Below, piece by piece: positions 41,905 through 50,849 of a DNA stretch of 64,000 nucleotides. A program made the position numbers and the translations under genes. Origin of the DNA: Thermocladium modestius JCM 10088 (GTDB lineage: Archaea; Thermoproteota; Thermoprotei; Thermoproteales; Thermocladiaceae); assembly GCA_001315925.1 (NCBI GenBank), contig BBBF01000001.1, forward strand, positions 62,001-126,000, in the 5' to 3' direction. Below the pieces are notes generated by a model. The model saw nothing but the letters and a program-made list of their open reading frames with translations. It did no database searches and had not been told where the DNA came from. The stretch's first letter is position 1. Every line of letters begins with the position of its first letter.

Positions 41905-42248
41905 TAGGCATTACAAGGGAGGAGGACGTAGATGAATCTCTCTTAGCGGAAGTAAGCAATAAGGCTGCAGTACTGATCATTGGGAATTCTGGATCGGAGT
42001 CGTGTGATTCCATAATATCCGCTGTGAAGGAACTGGGCATTGCGAGGCTGGGAAGGATAATCCCAACTGAAAATAAGGCCATAATTAACGTGGAGCAATG
42101 CGATGCTTGTGGCGACTGCGTTAGATTGGGATGTAATGCAATAAAGATGAAGGGTGGTTATCCTGCCGTGATTGTGGATTTCTGCATTGGATGCGGGCTA
42201 TGCACGGCTACTTGCACGAGGAACGCAATAGCCATGGGTAAGCCATAG
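41901..42248 (+). CDS. IorA C-terminal-like two-cluster ferredoxin
   Basis: CDACGDCVRLGCNAI and CIGCGLCTATCTRNAI give two [4Fe-4S] sites. The VRLGC phrase between is characteristic of the IorA C-terminal ferredoxin domain. The first 70 residues (AAVLIIGNSGSESCDSIISAVKELGI) form a Rossmann-like segment. The GTG start overlaps the stop of the preceding gene (GTGA), so both are co-translated, in keeping with one IorA-like complex. The frame is intact. Four Cys per cluster are present. Confidence 0.7.
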   Translation: MIGITREEDVDESLLAEVSNKAAVLIIGNSGSESCDSIISAVKELGIARLGRIIPTENKAIINVEQCDACGDCVRLGCNAIKMKGGYPAVIVDFCIGCGLCTATCTRNAIAMGKP

Positions 42249-42370
42249 CTGGAAATAAAACTGAGATAGGGATAAAATAAAATAATAATGATTTAGAGCG
42301 CATTACTTGCTTGGATGGGTTTAGCTTAGTTCTCAAAGTTTATAAACCGCTATTGAATACCAACGCATAC

Positions 42371-43533
42371 ATGTCTACCTATTTATCCACTGAGGAAATA
42401 AAGGCTAAGGTGGAGAAGCTTAGGGCTATTGTCCCGCCCAAGCTATTGGATGAATTTTTAGCCAAGGCCGAGGCCGTCAATCTAACCGAGGAGCAATTCG
42501 AGGAGGCCTTGAAATTCTTGGTTCAAGAATATGTGAAGGCAATGATAGATCCCGGAGAGGCTATAGGGGTTGTCACCGCGCAGAGCGTGGGAGAACCATC
42601 GACTCAGATGATTCTCAGATCGTTTCACTTCGCAGGATTGAGGGAGTTCTCCATGGCTCTCGGCTTGCCCAGATTGATAGAGGTGATAGATGCTAGGAAG
42701 AAGCCTGAGAGGCCCATGATGACTGTTTACTTGGATGACTCAATAAAGCAGGACAAGGAAAAGGCATTGGAGGTGGCTAAGCAGCTCCAGGCTACCACGA
42801 TAGAGAACATAGCGAAGGCGGTCAGCATAGATTACATAGCCTCCACCATAATAATTGAGCTCAACGAGGATCAATTGAAGTATAAGGGAATAAGCGTGAA
42901 TGACGTGAAAAAGGTGCTGGATAGGGCTAAGGGCAAGGGCGGCGAGATAGAGGTGAATGGTTTCACTATAATGGTTAAGGTGGATACTACGGAGTTGAGC
43001 AAATTGAAGAAGATACGGGATAGAATATTGCAAACCAAGGTTAAGGGAATAAAGGGAATAAAGAAGGCGGTAGTGATAGAGGAAAAGGGCGAATTCATAA
43101 TACAAACCGAGGGAACGAACCTGGAGGCGGTTTTATTAACGGAGGGCGTTGATCATAGGAGAACCATCACTAACGACATCCATGAGATAGCTGAGGTTCT
43201 CGGCATAGAGGCGGCCAGAAGCGCCATAATAAATGAGATACAGAAGATACTCCAGAGCCAGTCGCTGGAGGTGGATGTGAGGCACTTGATGATGGTGGCT
43301 GATGTGATGACTTGGGACGGAGTTGTCAGGCAAGTCGGTAGGCATGGAGTCGCCGGCATGAAAGAGAGCCCGTTAGCCAAGGCTGCATTCGAGGTGACGG
43401 TTAAGAACTTGGTGGAGGCATCGTTGAGGGGGGAGAGACTGAGCGATTCAAGGGAGTCGTGGAGAACGTAATAGCTGGGAAGTATATACCGATAGGGACG
43501 GGCTTCGTGGAATTGCTCATGGAGATGAAGTAG
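42371..43533 (+). CDS. rpo1C: RNA polymerase subunit Rpo1C (RpoA2), frame broken near the end
   Basis: This is the C-terminal half of the beta' homologue split in archaea. GEAIGVVTAQSVGEPSTQMILRSFHFAG is the trigger-loop-adjacent block, GLPRLIEVIDARKKP follows, and VDVRHLMMVADVMTWDG with RHGVAGMKESPLAKAAFEV is the jaw/switch region. The ATG at 42371 (MSTYLSTEE) is chosen for its distance to a TTTATAAACC box. G6 at about 43427-43432 (G4 needed in LRGETERF) diverts the last 35 residues. Restored, the gene ends in FVELLMEMK at 43533 and overlaps the convergent EamA gene by 17 nt. Rpo1N and Rpo2 are not in this window. Confidence 0.95.
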
Positions 43534-44400
43534 CAGCATTGGTCAAGGCTGGCCGTTGGCTTACATAAATTCCAATGAACATCACGACAGCTCCAATCAG
43601 CTCCAGCGGCGTGGGTATCATGCCCAGCAATAGATAATCCATTGCTATCGTCAATGCAGGAACCAGGAAAACCAATGCAACAGCCCTTGATACTCCCATG
43701 GAATTTATCAATAAGTTCCATAAAAGGAAGAGCATGGAGCCCCCCCATCAATCCCGTCCCCCCCAGTAAGTCAATGATGAATTTATCTCTCATCAGCAAG
43801 CGATCGCCAAATATAAAGGATGGAATCAACAACATAGCTGCGCTGATCAGCATCTGAAGCGAAACCACTGTTAGGGGGGGGTCCCTCGATCCTAGCTTTC
43901 TGAAGTAAGTACTATACATTGCCCAGAAGAATGCATTGATCACTGTCAGGATGGCCCCGATCAACTTCATGCTTCCCAGGAACGAGAGGTAGTAAATTAC
44001 GACGCCTAAAAATCCTATTATGATGCCAATTATGTTGCTCCTGCCAGGTCTTTCCCCCCAAAATAAGCATGGATAAAGGCAAGGCAAAGAGGGGGGGCAT
44101 TGTATAACTGAGCACTGCCGATGTGCCTGGATCAATGTAGAGCAATCCAAACGACCAGAAACCAGTGCTGAGGGTCGTGAAGAGGGATAGAAGAAATAGA
44201 TCCAGATTCATGAATGGCTTAAATCTGCGAAGTGCAATCAAGGGAATCAAAAGCGATGCGCCAGCTATGGCGTATCGTAATGACATGAAGATGAGCGGGG
44301 GGGGCGAGTACGATAGGCCATCCTTAACGAAGAAATAATTGCTGGATGCACCAACTGTATAGGCCGCTAAATATATGCCTGTCTTCTTGCTGCCATTCAT
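43517..44400 (-). CDS. EamA/DMT-type transporter, several frameshifts
   Basis: Two EamA repeats are visible: YLAAYTVGASSNYFFVKDGL with FMSLRYAIAGASLLIPL in the first half, and AILTVINAFFWAMYSTYFRKLG with LISAAMLLIPS in the second. The final helix is GAVVMFIGIYVSQRP. That is the ten-helix DMT topology of metabolite exporters. Breaks lie near 44050-44090, 43740 and 43700. G8 and G7 runs add Pro in SPPP. The ATG at 44400 follows TAATTTAAAATC by about 26 nt. Substrate unknown. Confidence 0.7.
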
Positions 44401-44609
44401 GAAATCATGGTTCTTTTACCTGGATTTTAAATTATTAATACGAGTTCAAGAACCTTTCAATGCAGGAGCTAGAGATGACGTGACGCTTCGCGGCCTTAAT
44501 TCAGTTAACCATGTGACTAAGGAAGCGGTAAGCTGTTGCTCCCTCGTTAGGCATTGACCAAGGCGAATTGCTTACCCAACATGCTTCTGGCATTCATTGA
44601 ATCTGCGGT

Positions 44610-45023
44610 TTGTTTGCGAAATGGCCTTATGTGGGTGCACTGTTTAGTAAATCCATGAATGCGTCGGTGAAGGATGCGGTGCTTGGGATCAAGCCTGGCA
44701 TGTGTTCCAACGAATATTGCATACAGCGGTATTTGGCCCGTCGATTGATGGCCCGTTATCATGTAGTGATTGATGGCATAGAGGTTGATGTGTTGGGAAA
44801 TGGATGGGCAGCCGAGGTTAAGATGGGCTCGCATTTCTATGATGGAATAGGCCAGGCACTGGCCTATAGAAGAATATTGGGGGGGATTGAAGAAGTATGG
44901 TTGATCCACGTAGTTGATGGGGGGGATCCCTCCCAGCACTTAAACAAGCTTCCACTATTGATTGCGGGGGGGCTTGGAATAATGGCTGCGATAGTGCATC
45001 GTGGCGGCGTTGAATTCATTTAG
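44610..45023 (+). CDS. Putative PD-(D/E)XK nuclease-like protein
   Basis: The core VVIDGIEVDVLGNGWAAEVKMG places an E/D-x-D-V strand before an E-V-K strand, the layout of PD-(D/E)XK nucleases. DGIGQALAYRRILGG is the following helix. The front part (YCIQRYLARRL) is helical. The start is uncertain: the TTG at 44610 is the earliest, an ATG at 44655 (MNASVKDAVL) is possible, and a frame change upstream cannot be excluded. G7 and G8 runs add GG in three places. It is next to, and convergent with, a ParA-like ATPase gene. Confidence 0.5.
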   Translation: MFAKWPYVGALFSKSMNASVKDAVLGIKPGMCSNEYCIQRYLARRLMARYHVVIDGIEVDVLGNGWAAEVKMGSHFYDGIGQALAYRRILGGIEEVWLIHVVDGGDPSQHLNKLPLLIAGGLGIMAAIVHRGGVEFI

Positions 45024-45042
45024 GGGGGGAATTAATAGGTCA

Positions 45043-46011
45043 CTAATCATCTTCTACGTCAAATGGACACTTTATGTTTTTTCCATGGAATCTCAATGCG
45101 TCCTGAACCGGTCGGCAAGCCGCGCCATAACTGTTCCCCCCCGGCAGTTTCTTTTTCGGGAATGATTCGTCGCTATAATCCTTATAATAACTCAATGCCG
45201 ATTCTAGAATGTTAAGGGAGCTTCTATTTGATTTAACAAGGTCGTTTAATGCGTTTCTCAATTCCATATCTGGCTTCGCCCTTCCAGCGGTCCCTCCACC
45301 CTTGGATGATATTGAAATCCTCATATCAATAAGCGTGGCCGCCTCCTTCACAAGAAGGCTTTGATTCACATTAAAGAGAAGCGAATAATTGACGTTTCTT
45401 CCATAGAGCCTTAAATTGCTATTTATTGCGTTAATCATTCTTTTAGTCCTGAATAGATCGGTTAGAGTGGGCCTGGCCACCACGATGCTTTTGTCAGAAC
45501 CATGCACTGCGGCCAGTGTGTATCTCATGTCGAAGAAGGGCGCCGTGTCGACTATTATTGAATCGAATTTATCTATATTGGAGTTTCTCAATAATCCCCA
45601 CAGCGCTTCTGGTATTCCTATTCCGGTGGTGGAGAAGTCGGTGAACTGATCCATTAAGTCCTCGCCGGGAGGCAGTAGATATACATCATATAGATCCTCC
45701 ACTACCTCCAAGTCCGCGAAATGGGCCTTTGCTTCCTTTATTTGTATTGCGTATTGGCTTATATCGATCGTTTTGTTCTGTTTGTAATCGGTGAACATCT
45801 TCGATAAGGTCTTTCCATTATTATCATAATAGTAATAGGCTTTATCTCCCATTAATCTAATCGAGAGACCGGCAGTGGGGTCTAGGTCTATCATTAAAAT
45901 AGGTCGGTAATTCGAATTGGATAGGAAAAGTGAGAGAAGGAGAGCTATGGTTGTCTTGCCCGTGCCTCCTGCCGCGGATATTATGGGCATTATCGTTGCC
46001 TTATCGTACAT
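45043..46011 (-). CDS. ParA/MinD-type ATPase
   Basis: The deviant Walker A AAGGTGKTTIALLL is at about residue 13, LMIDLDPTAGLSIRLMG follows, then DSIIVDTAPFFDMRY (Walker B region). This is the ParA/Soj fold. The frame is intact (322 aa). The second half (residues 190-322) holds a helical part with a FPKKKLPGGNSYG basic loop instead of a typical ParA end. No centromere-binding partner or parS repeat is visible. Its role could be partition, polar positioning, or another process. The ATG at 46011 has an ATATTTAAAATTC box about 26 nt upstream. Confidence 0.8.
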   Translation of the reverse strand: MYDKATIMPIISAAGGTGKTTIALLLSLFLSNSNYRPILMIDLDPTAGLSIRLMGDKAYYYYDNNGKTLSKMFTDYKQNKTIDISQYAIQIKEAKAHFADLEVVEDLYDVYLLPPGEDLMDQFTDFSTTGIGIPEALWGLLRNSNIDKFDSIIVDTAPFFDMRYTLAAVHGSDKSIVVARPTLTDLFRTKRMINAINSNLRLYGRNVNYSLLFNVNQSLLVKEAATLIDMRISISSKGGGTAGRAKPDMELRNALNDLVKSNRSSLNILESALSYYKDYSDESFPKKKLPGGNSYGAACRPVQDALRFHGKNIKCPFDVEDD

Positions 46012-46466
46012 TGACTAGCATTAATAATTATTGAATTTTAAATATTTAACTATGTTAATAACATTTAATGATTCATTATAATAAATATTTGGAAGGCAGG
46101 CCTTCCCTGCCTTTAGTTAAGCGCAGTCGCGGCCCACCGAGCCGTTCACCCGGCGCCACGTTTTGCCTCCGCCGTCGGCAATACATAAATTTTATCGCTC
46201 GTATCAATGAAGATCATTTCATAAATTACCGTAAAACCGTAAATCCGCCTCTTACGGTAAGGGGAGCAATTGCTTTCTTGATTAGGAACAAATTAGCGGT
46301 AATGGTCGCTTTCGATGTAATTCATGAATCCACATTACGCTGCCACTTTGGTAATTGTAAGAGTAATTAATTGCTGGATTCCATGGTTCTCTAATGATAA
46401 ATAAGAAGCTGTGATTCTTAGCCGGAAATATTTATAATGCTTGGTTTATGCCTAACGTGAAAATTG
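46012..46466. other. Intergenic region with GC-rich island and inverted repeat
   Basis: No gene is supported, although an open frame of about 100 codons exists. A GC-rich block (about 46120-46180) interrupts AT-rich sequence. It is preceded by GGCCTTCCCTGCCTTTAG (46100-46117), a reverse copy of the repeated CTTTAAGGCAGGG-type motif. A perfect 9-bp inverted repeat TTACCGTAA/TTACGGTAA lies at 46226-46234 and 46252-46260. A further ACCGTAAA lies between. ATATTTATAAT near 46428 is the phoH promoter. Confidence 0.4.
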
Positions 46467-47578
46467 ATGAAGATAAAGCCATTGACCATAGGTCAAGAAA
46501 GACTTGTGAATTTATTGAGCGATGATGATAATGAGATAGTTGGGGTATTTGGGCCCAGCGGCACGGGCAAGAGTCTCTTGGTTCTATCTTATGGACTGGA
46601 ATCCATTTTATCAGGTAAATATAAGAGGTTGGTGGTGGTAAGGCCCCTCATAGACGTGACGACGGGGGGGAAGTCCGTGGCTCCTGAGCTTTTAGGCGAG
46701 CTCTTCTATAAATTATCGTCAAATTATATGCTGGATATCATGGGAACTATAGAGGACCCAGCGAAGATCAAGCAATTGATGGATGAGGGCAAGATAATGG
46801 TGACCGACATAGATTACTTGAGGGGGGGACGTACATTTGATAATTGCATGATCTTTCTAGATGATGCTCAGAATGTTCCTCCTGAGAATGCCGCGGAGGT
46901 GCTGATTAGAACCGGTAATAACTCCAGGCTAGTGATAGCCGGCGACTCAATTCTTCAGAAGCCCATGAACTTGGAAAGAGATGGAGCCACGTTGATGAGA
47001 GAAGTTCTATTAAACGAGGAGAAGGCAGCCGTGGTGGATCTTGGCATAAAGGATATAGTCAGGCCTGGAGCGCGGAGGGGTCTTAAGTTGGTTTTGGAAT
47101 TAAGGCTTAGAAAGAGAGGGCTATCCGGAGAGGAAAGCAAGCTGTTGGATGCGATTAGGTCGGCGGCGCCTGATGCCGATATAGTCACTGCCGTTGTGTT
47201 CAATGATATTAAGCGAAGGTTAAGCATAAAGCGGAGGCGCCGGATGCATTGGTGATAGCCAAGGAAGGAAACTTGGGGGGGAGGGTTATTGGAAAAGGAG
47301 GAGAGAGGGTGAAGGAGATAGAGAAGGAGACAAACTTAAAGATAAGAACCGTTGAGATGTCCCTGGATTTCAAGCAATGGATAAAAGTCCTTCATCCATT
47401 AGGTTGGGCTGGAAAGCATATAACAGACGTCGACTTTGCAGGCCCTGATCTGCAAATAACACTGAGGGAGGAATTCGGCGCGTTCATAGGACCGCGAGGA
47501 ATATACGTCAAGTTCTTGGACGGGATATTCAGGAGATTAATGAACATAGGAGTTACCGTGGTTGAGGAGGAACGGTAA
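46467..47578 (+). CDS. PhoH-like ATPase with C-terminal KH RNA-binding domain, one frameshift
   Basis: The Walker A GVFGPSGTGKSLLV is near residue 27, then LVVVRPLIDVTTGG, Walker B CMIFLDDAQN and LVIAGDSILQKP. The C-terminal part is a KH domain (LGGRVIGKGGERVKEIEKETNLKI) with a final helical region. This archaeal PhoH-KH fusion is thought to act on RNA. One A is lost near 47225 (ATAAAGCGG where ATAAAAGCGG gives KAEAPDALVIA), splitting the domains. G7 adds a Gly just before the GKGG loop. The ATG at 46467 is the best start, because TATTTATAAT precedes it by about 38 nt. Confidence 0.85.
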
Positions 47579-47654
47579 GTCTATTGCCGACCGCCGATTA
47601 ATGGCCTAATCCATTTTTGTATTCCATATATCTATGATTTCTCCACTCTTGTGT

Positions 47655-48290
47655 TCACGGTACCTCCACATTTGCATGCATTTTTTCCATATCTTCCTCC
47701 GTCTTATTTAGCCTCTTCATTAACTCGGCCACCACGGAATCCAGGAATACCATTGTTGTATCCTCGAATAACGTGCCTAACGGCGCTAATGGTTCATGAA
47801 GCCCCCCCAGTATCTGTCTAGCGAAGTAGTCATCAACTCGCGATACCTTTGTCCTGCCAGGAACGACCACTAATGAGTCAGCTGTCTTGGCCAGCGGCGA
47901 ATCGCTGTAGCTGGTGATGGCGATTATGGTGGACTTCATCTTCTTGGCTGCTGCTGCAGCCTCTATTACTAGGCTTGTAGTTCCACTGCCGCTTATCGCC
48001 ACTACTATATCCCCCCCCTCTCCGATGCTAGGGGGGGTTATTGTCTCGCCCAGCACATATGATCTAAAGCCCAAATGCATAAGCCTCATAGCGAATCCAC
48101 GTGCTACCAAGCCGGATCTTCCCATTCCCACCACAACTACCTTATGATTGCTCACATAGGCCTCTATTAATTCATCAATGAAGTTATTGACTTCCTCCGG
48201 CTTCAATTTATCTAGCACGGTTTCTATGAAGCCGGATATCTCCTTGTACGCCTCTAGAAAATATTTGGGAAGCGCCTCCTTTTGGCTCAC
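47655..48290 (-). CDS. hxlB: 6-phospho-3-hexuloisomerase (SIS domain)
   Basis: The frame is intact (211 aa). The SIS signature reads [25 protein letters not shown] and [18 protein letters not shown]. The C-terminal [27 protein letters not shown] is typical of PHI. It isomerises arabino-3-hexulose-6-phosphate and fructose-6-phosphate, used in archaea to make ribulose-5-phosphate for nucleotides when paired with hexulose-phosphate synthase. That synthase is not in the window. The GTG start has CTTAAAAAC about 23 nt upstream. G7 and C7 runs add Pro-Pro and Gly-Gly in [12 protein letters not shown]. Confidence 0.85.
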   Translation of the reverse strand: MSQKEALPKYFLEAYKEISGFIETVLDKLKPEEVNNFIDELIEAYVSNHKVVVVGMGRSGLVARGFAMRLMHLGFRSYVLGETITPPSIGEGGDIVVAISGSGTTSLVIEAAAAAKKMKSTIIAITSYSDSPLAKTADSLVVVPGRTKVSRVDDYFARQILGGLHEPLAPLGTLFEDTTMVFLDSVVAELMKRLNKTEEDMEKMHANVEVP

Positions 48291-48550
48291 TTGTCGTAGC
48301 GCTAGGATTAGTTTTTAAGTCTTGCCCACGGAGGGCATCGATAAAAGAGCGACGCGCCTCACCCCCCCTTAGGCTTTAGGGGTCAGTGGCATTTATCATT
48401 ATCTAGAGACGGGATCGAGTTTTCATGCTAGGTCGATTCGCAGCCCAAGCGGGGACATTAATTGACGTAGATGAGAAGGCAAAAAGGAAGAGGATGTTTT
48501 TAATACTAGATACTTATACGGAATTGCGGTCTGCTTTAACATGCATTGAA

Positions 48551-49297
48551 TCAGCGGTCGATATACGAGATAGTGTTAAGTTTATAATGGCATACATCTC
48601 GCAATATGCATTCATGGCATTTTGGCTTCTTCCTGTTGCAGTAAGCTTTTCCAACTGAGATCAATCCGGCATGCATTAATTTCAATTCATATATATCGCT
48701 CAAGGCTTCGGCCACCGCTTTGCTCGCCTCTTCCTGGCTCACATGCCTTCCAATCACCCGTCCAAGGACTATTGCGGAGTAGGAGGATGGAGGAAAAACC
48801 CGTGCATTGGATATGAATAGCAACAGTGATTTCGCGGTCTCCTTGCCTATTCCCTCTATTTCCAATAATTTTTCCTCGTTGATAGGGGGGGATACCAGCG
48901 CGGTCACTCCTCCTAGCTTAACTGCCTCCATTGAGAAGGCCTTTAGCCTACGTGCCTTGGTTTTGTGGAAGTTAACTTTACTTATCTCCTTGTCTATATC
49001 ATCTATATCCATCTTGCTCAGCTCTTCAACGTTTGAAATGCCGTTTTCCCTCAACTTCATCATGACCTCTCTAACCACTTCCCATTTTGTTAATTGGACC
49101 AAGAATGCCGATATGGCTATCTCGTCAGGAGTCCTCATTCCTCCCCCCCACCAAGAATAGGAGTATGGATCGCCGACCACCCATCCTTGACTCGATAATA
49201 GTTCCTTATTGGATTGAAATATATGGATCAGCCTTCTAAGCGTGTATGTGAATGATCCATTTATAGATCCCTCCATTTCACTTAGCTTTTTAAGCAT
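48551..49297 (-). CDS. Endonuclease III-related HhH-GPD protein with Fe-S cluster
   Basis: The order is an N-terminal TPDEIAISAFLVQLTKWEVV helix region, a helix-hairpin-helix LLEIEGIGKETAKSLLL, and a C-terminal cluster CNRKKPKCHECILRDVC with the four Cys of endonuclease III relatives. The glycosylase/lyase residues are altered: the Lys usual in GxGxKTA is here Glu (GIGKETA), and where family members carry a catalytic Asp (VDSY or VDTH) this protein reads PPSSYSAIV. It is thus closer to the endonuclease III-related COG2231 branch, or catalytically changed. The ATG at 49297 shares a short divergent promoter with SOD. Confidence 0.7.
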   Translation of the reverse strand: MLKKLSEMEGSINGSFTYTLRRLIHIFQSNKELLSSQGWVVGDPYSYSWWGGGMRTPDEIAISAFLVQLTKWEVVREVMMKLRENGISNVEELSKMDIDDIDKEISKVNFHKTKARRLKAFSMEAVKLGGVTALVSPPINEEKLLEIEGIGKETAKSLLLFISNARVFPPSSYSAIVLGRVIGRHVSQEEASKAVAEALSDIYELKLMHAGLISVGKAYCNRKKPKCHECILRDVCHYKLNTISYIDR

Positions 49298-49360
49298 TGC
49301 CGTACTCTATAATGTGGGTTTAGAAAAAACATTTTTAAATAATAACTGGTGGACAAAACC
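49298..49360. promoter_or_regulatory. Compact divergent promoter, endonuclease-like gene and SOD
   Basis: Only 63 nt separate the two ATG codons. ATTTTTAAATAATAA (49331-49345) serves SOD (ATG at 49361). TTTTTTCTAAAC on the minus strand (about 49318-49329) serves the gene at 49297. The boxes lie side by side, so both promoters may be mutually exclusive. Confidence 0.5.
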
Positions 49361-49984
49361 ATGTCTAGCGCAAACCTCTTCAAGAGATACGAACTACCTC
49401 CGCTTCCATATAAAACAAGCGACTTGGAGCCGCACATAAGTGCGCAGGTAATAGACGTTCATTATAATGGACATCACAAAGGTTATGTAAATGGTGCCAA
49501 TGCAACTGTTGATAGGTTGGAGAAGATATTGAAAGGTGATGTGACGAGCTACGATATACAAGGATTGCTGAGAAATCTATTTTTCAACATAAACGGCCAT
49601 AAACTGCATGCAATTTATTGGCACAGCATGGCGCCCAGCGGCAAGGGCGGAGGAAAACCGGGAGGCAAGCTAGCTGATCTAATAACGAAGCAATATGGAG
49701 GGTACGATAAATTCAGGAAGATATTTGACGAGGTGATGAGGTCTCTTCCCGGCTCTGGATGGGCAACGCTATACTATGACCCGGAGACCGGCAATTTGGT
49801 TTTCACCACATTCGAGAACCACTACAATCAACACATAGCCGAGTTACCAGTTTTGCTGATAGTTGACGAGTTCGAGCATGCATATTATCTACAATATAAG
49901 AACAATAGGAATGCATATCTAGATGCCATTTGGAACGTATTGAATTGGGAGGAGGCCGAGAAGAGGCTCTCGAAATATCTATAA
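49361..49984 (+). CDS. sodF: Iron/manganese superoxide dismutase
   Basis: A complete Fe/Mn SOD of 207 aa. Metal ligands are in [19 protein letters not shown] and the [11 protein letters not shown] block (Asp and His). [14 protein letters not shown] opens the sequence as in other crenarchaeal SODs. It dismutates superoxide in the cytoplasm. The start at 49361 ([15 protein letters not shown]) fits the TATA box about 26 nt upstream; an in-frame start codon 12 nt earlier is too close to it. It is one of the few genes here with no run of four or more G or C, and the frame is untouched. Confidence 0.95.
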   Translation: MSSANLFKRYELPPLPYKTSDLEPHISAQVIDVHYNGHHKGYVNGANATVDRLEKILKGDVTSYDIQGLLRNLFFNINGHKLHAIYWHSMAPSGKGGGKPGGKLADLITKQYGGYDKFRKIFDEVMRSLPGSGWATLYYDPETGNLVFTTFENHYNQHIAELPVLLIVDEFEHAYYLQYKNNRNAYLDAIWNVLNWEEAEKRLSKYL

Positions 49985-50849
49985 ATTAAGAAAAATAGAA
50001 ATAATAAATAATATAATTGTTTTTATTTAAAGCTGAATTAAGGGAGAATTTAGGAGATCCCATTGGTAGAACGAATATAGGTATATTTTTCGCCCTGACT
50101 TCCTCTCTCCTTTGAAGAAGGCAGTCTCTTCTTCTGACCTCTTCCCTGCTCTAAAGGGGTGGGGTTCCTGGTGTCTTGGGGGGACACCCCCCCTTTACTG
50201 TCGCTACTCCGTTGCTAGTCATTACGGTGGTAGATCCTGCTCCCCCCCACCTTATGGAATTAATCTAGGGCGAGGCTTGCATGCTCTGAAAATTATAGCA
50301 ATGAGGCATAGTCCAGCAACAAAAGCATTCAAGTATTGGAGGGCTCAGCATGCAATATATTTTTCTATTACTAAAGCGGTTTACTTATTTAGCATTTATT
50401 GTGTCTTAGCAACGGCTTTGGTTATCATTTATACTGACCATAGGTCTGCTCAATTTGATGGTGTTTTTCTACGATAGTTATAGCAGAAAAAACACGGTTA
50501 TAGGTTGTATATTAATTAATAGGATCCTCAATAAAAATGGGAAAAAGAGTTTTTTCTCACTTAAAAATAAAGTAAAAATAGTTATCGATACATTTAATAT
50601 GAGGAGATCCCACTCTATAGTTGGGTGATTTGGGTGGCGAAGAAGAAGAAGGAGGAAGGGACTCAGGAGAAAAAGAAACAGTAAGTCAAGGTAAAATTAA
50701 GGTAAAATAAAATAAGGTATTTTTATCTTTCATGTTTTCCTTTATGAACGTTAATTCAAAAATGGCTGCTTTAAGTAGATGGTAATTCTATTAGGACTTC
50801 TCGTCCTTTTCTGGAAAATATTTAATTTCTCCAGCGTTTCGTCATAGTC
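49985..50849. other. Gene-poor island with hairpins, direct repeats and a tiny Lys-rich ORF
   Basis: No convincing gene exists in about 860 nt. An 11-bp direct repeat AGGAGATCCCA occurs at 50052-50062 and 50602-50612 and brackets a 539-nt interval. Within it, CTTCCCTGCTCTAAAGGGG (50141-50159) resembles the end motif found elsewhere, and GGTGTCTTGGGGGGACACC is a hairpin (near 50169-50187). A 16-codon Lys-rich frame (50634-50684, GTG start) reads MAKKKKEEGTQEKKKQ. It looks like the basic N-terminus of a ribosomal protein, but no continuation is visible. Confidence 0.35.

Noticed and set aside
46068-46370. Open frame of about 100 codons before phoH
   Set aside because: Odd composition (Arg/Pro/Cys), overlaps the GC-rich island and inverted repeat, and resembles nothing I know.
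48425-48658. 77-codon plus-strand frame
   Set aside because: Half lies opposite the end of the endonuclease III-related gene, and no promoter box fits. Left out as uncertain.
50112-50477. 121-codon frame in the gene-poor island
   Set aside because: Crosses hairpins and C/G tracts; composition is not protein-like in the first half.
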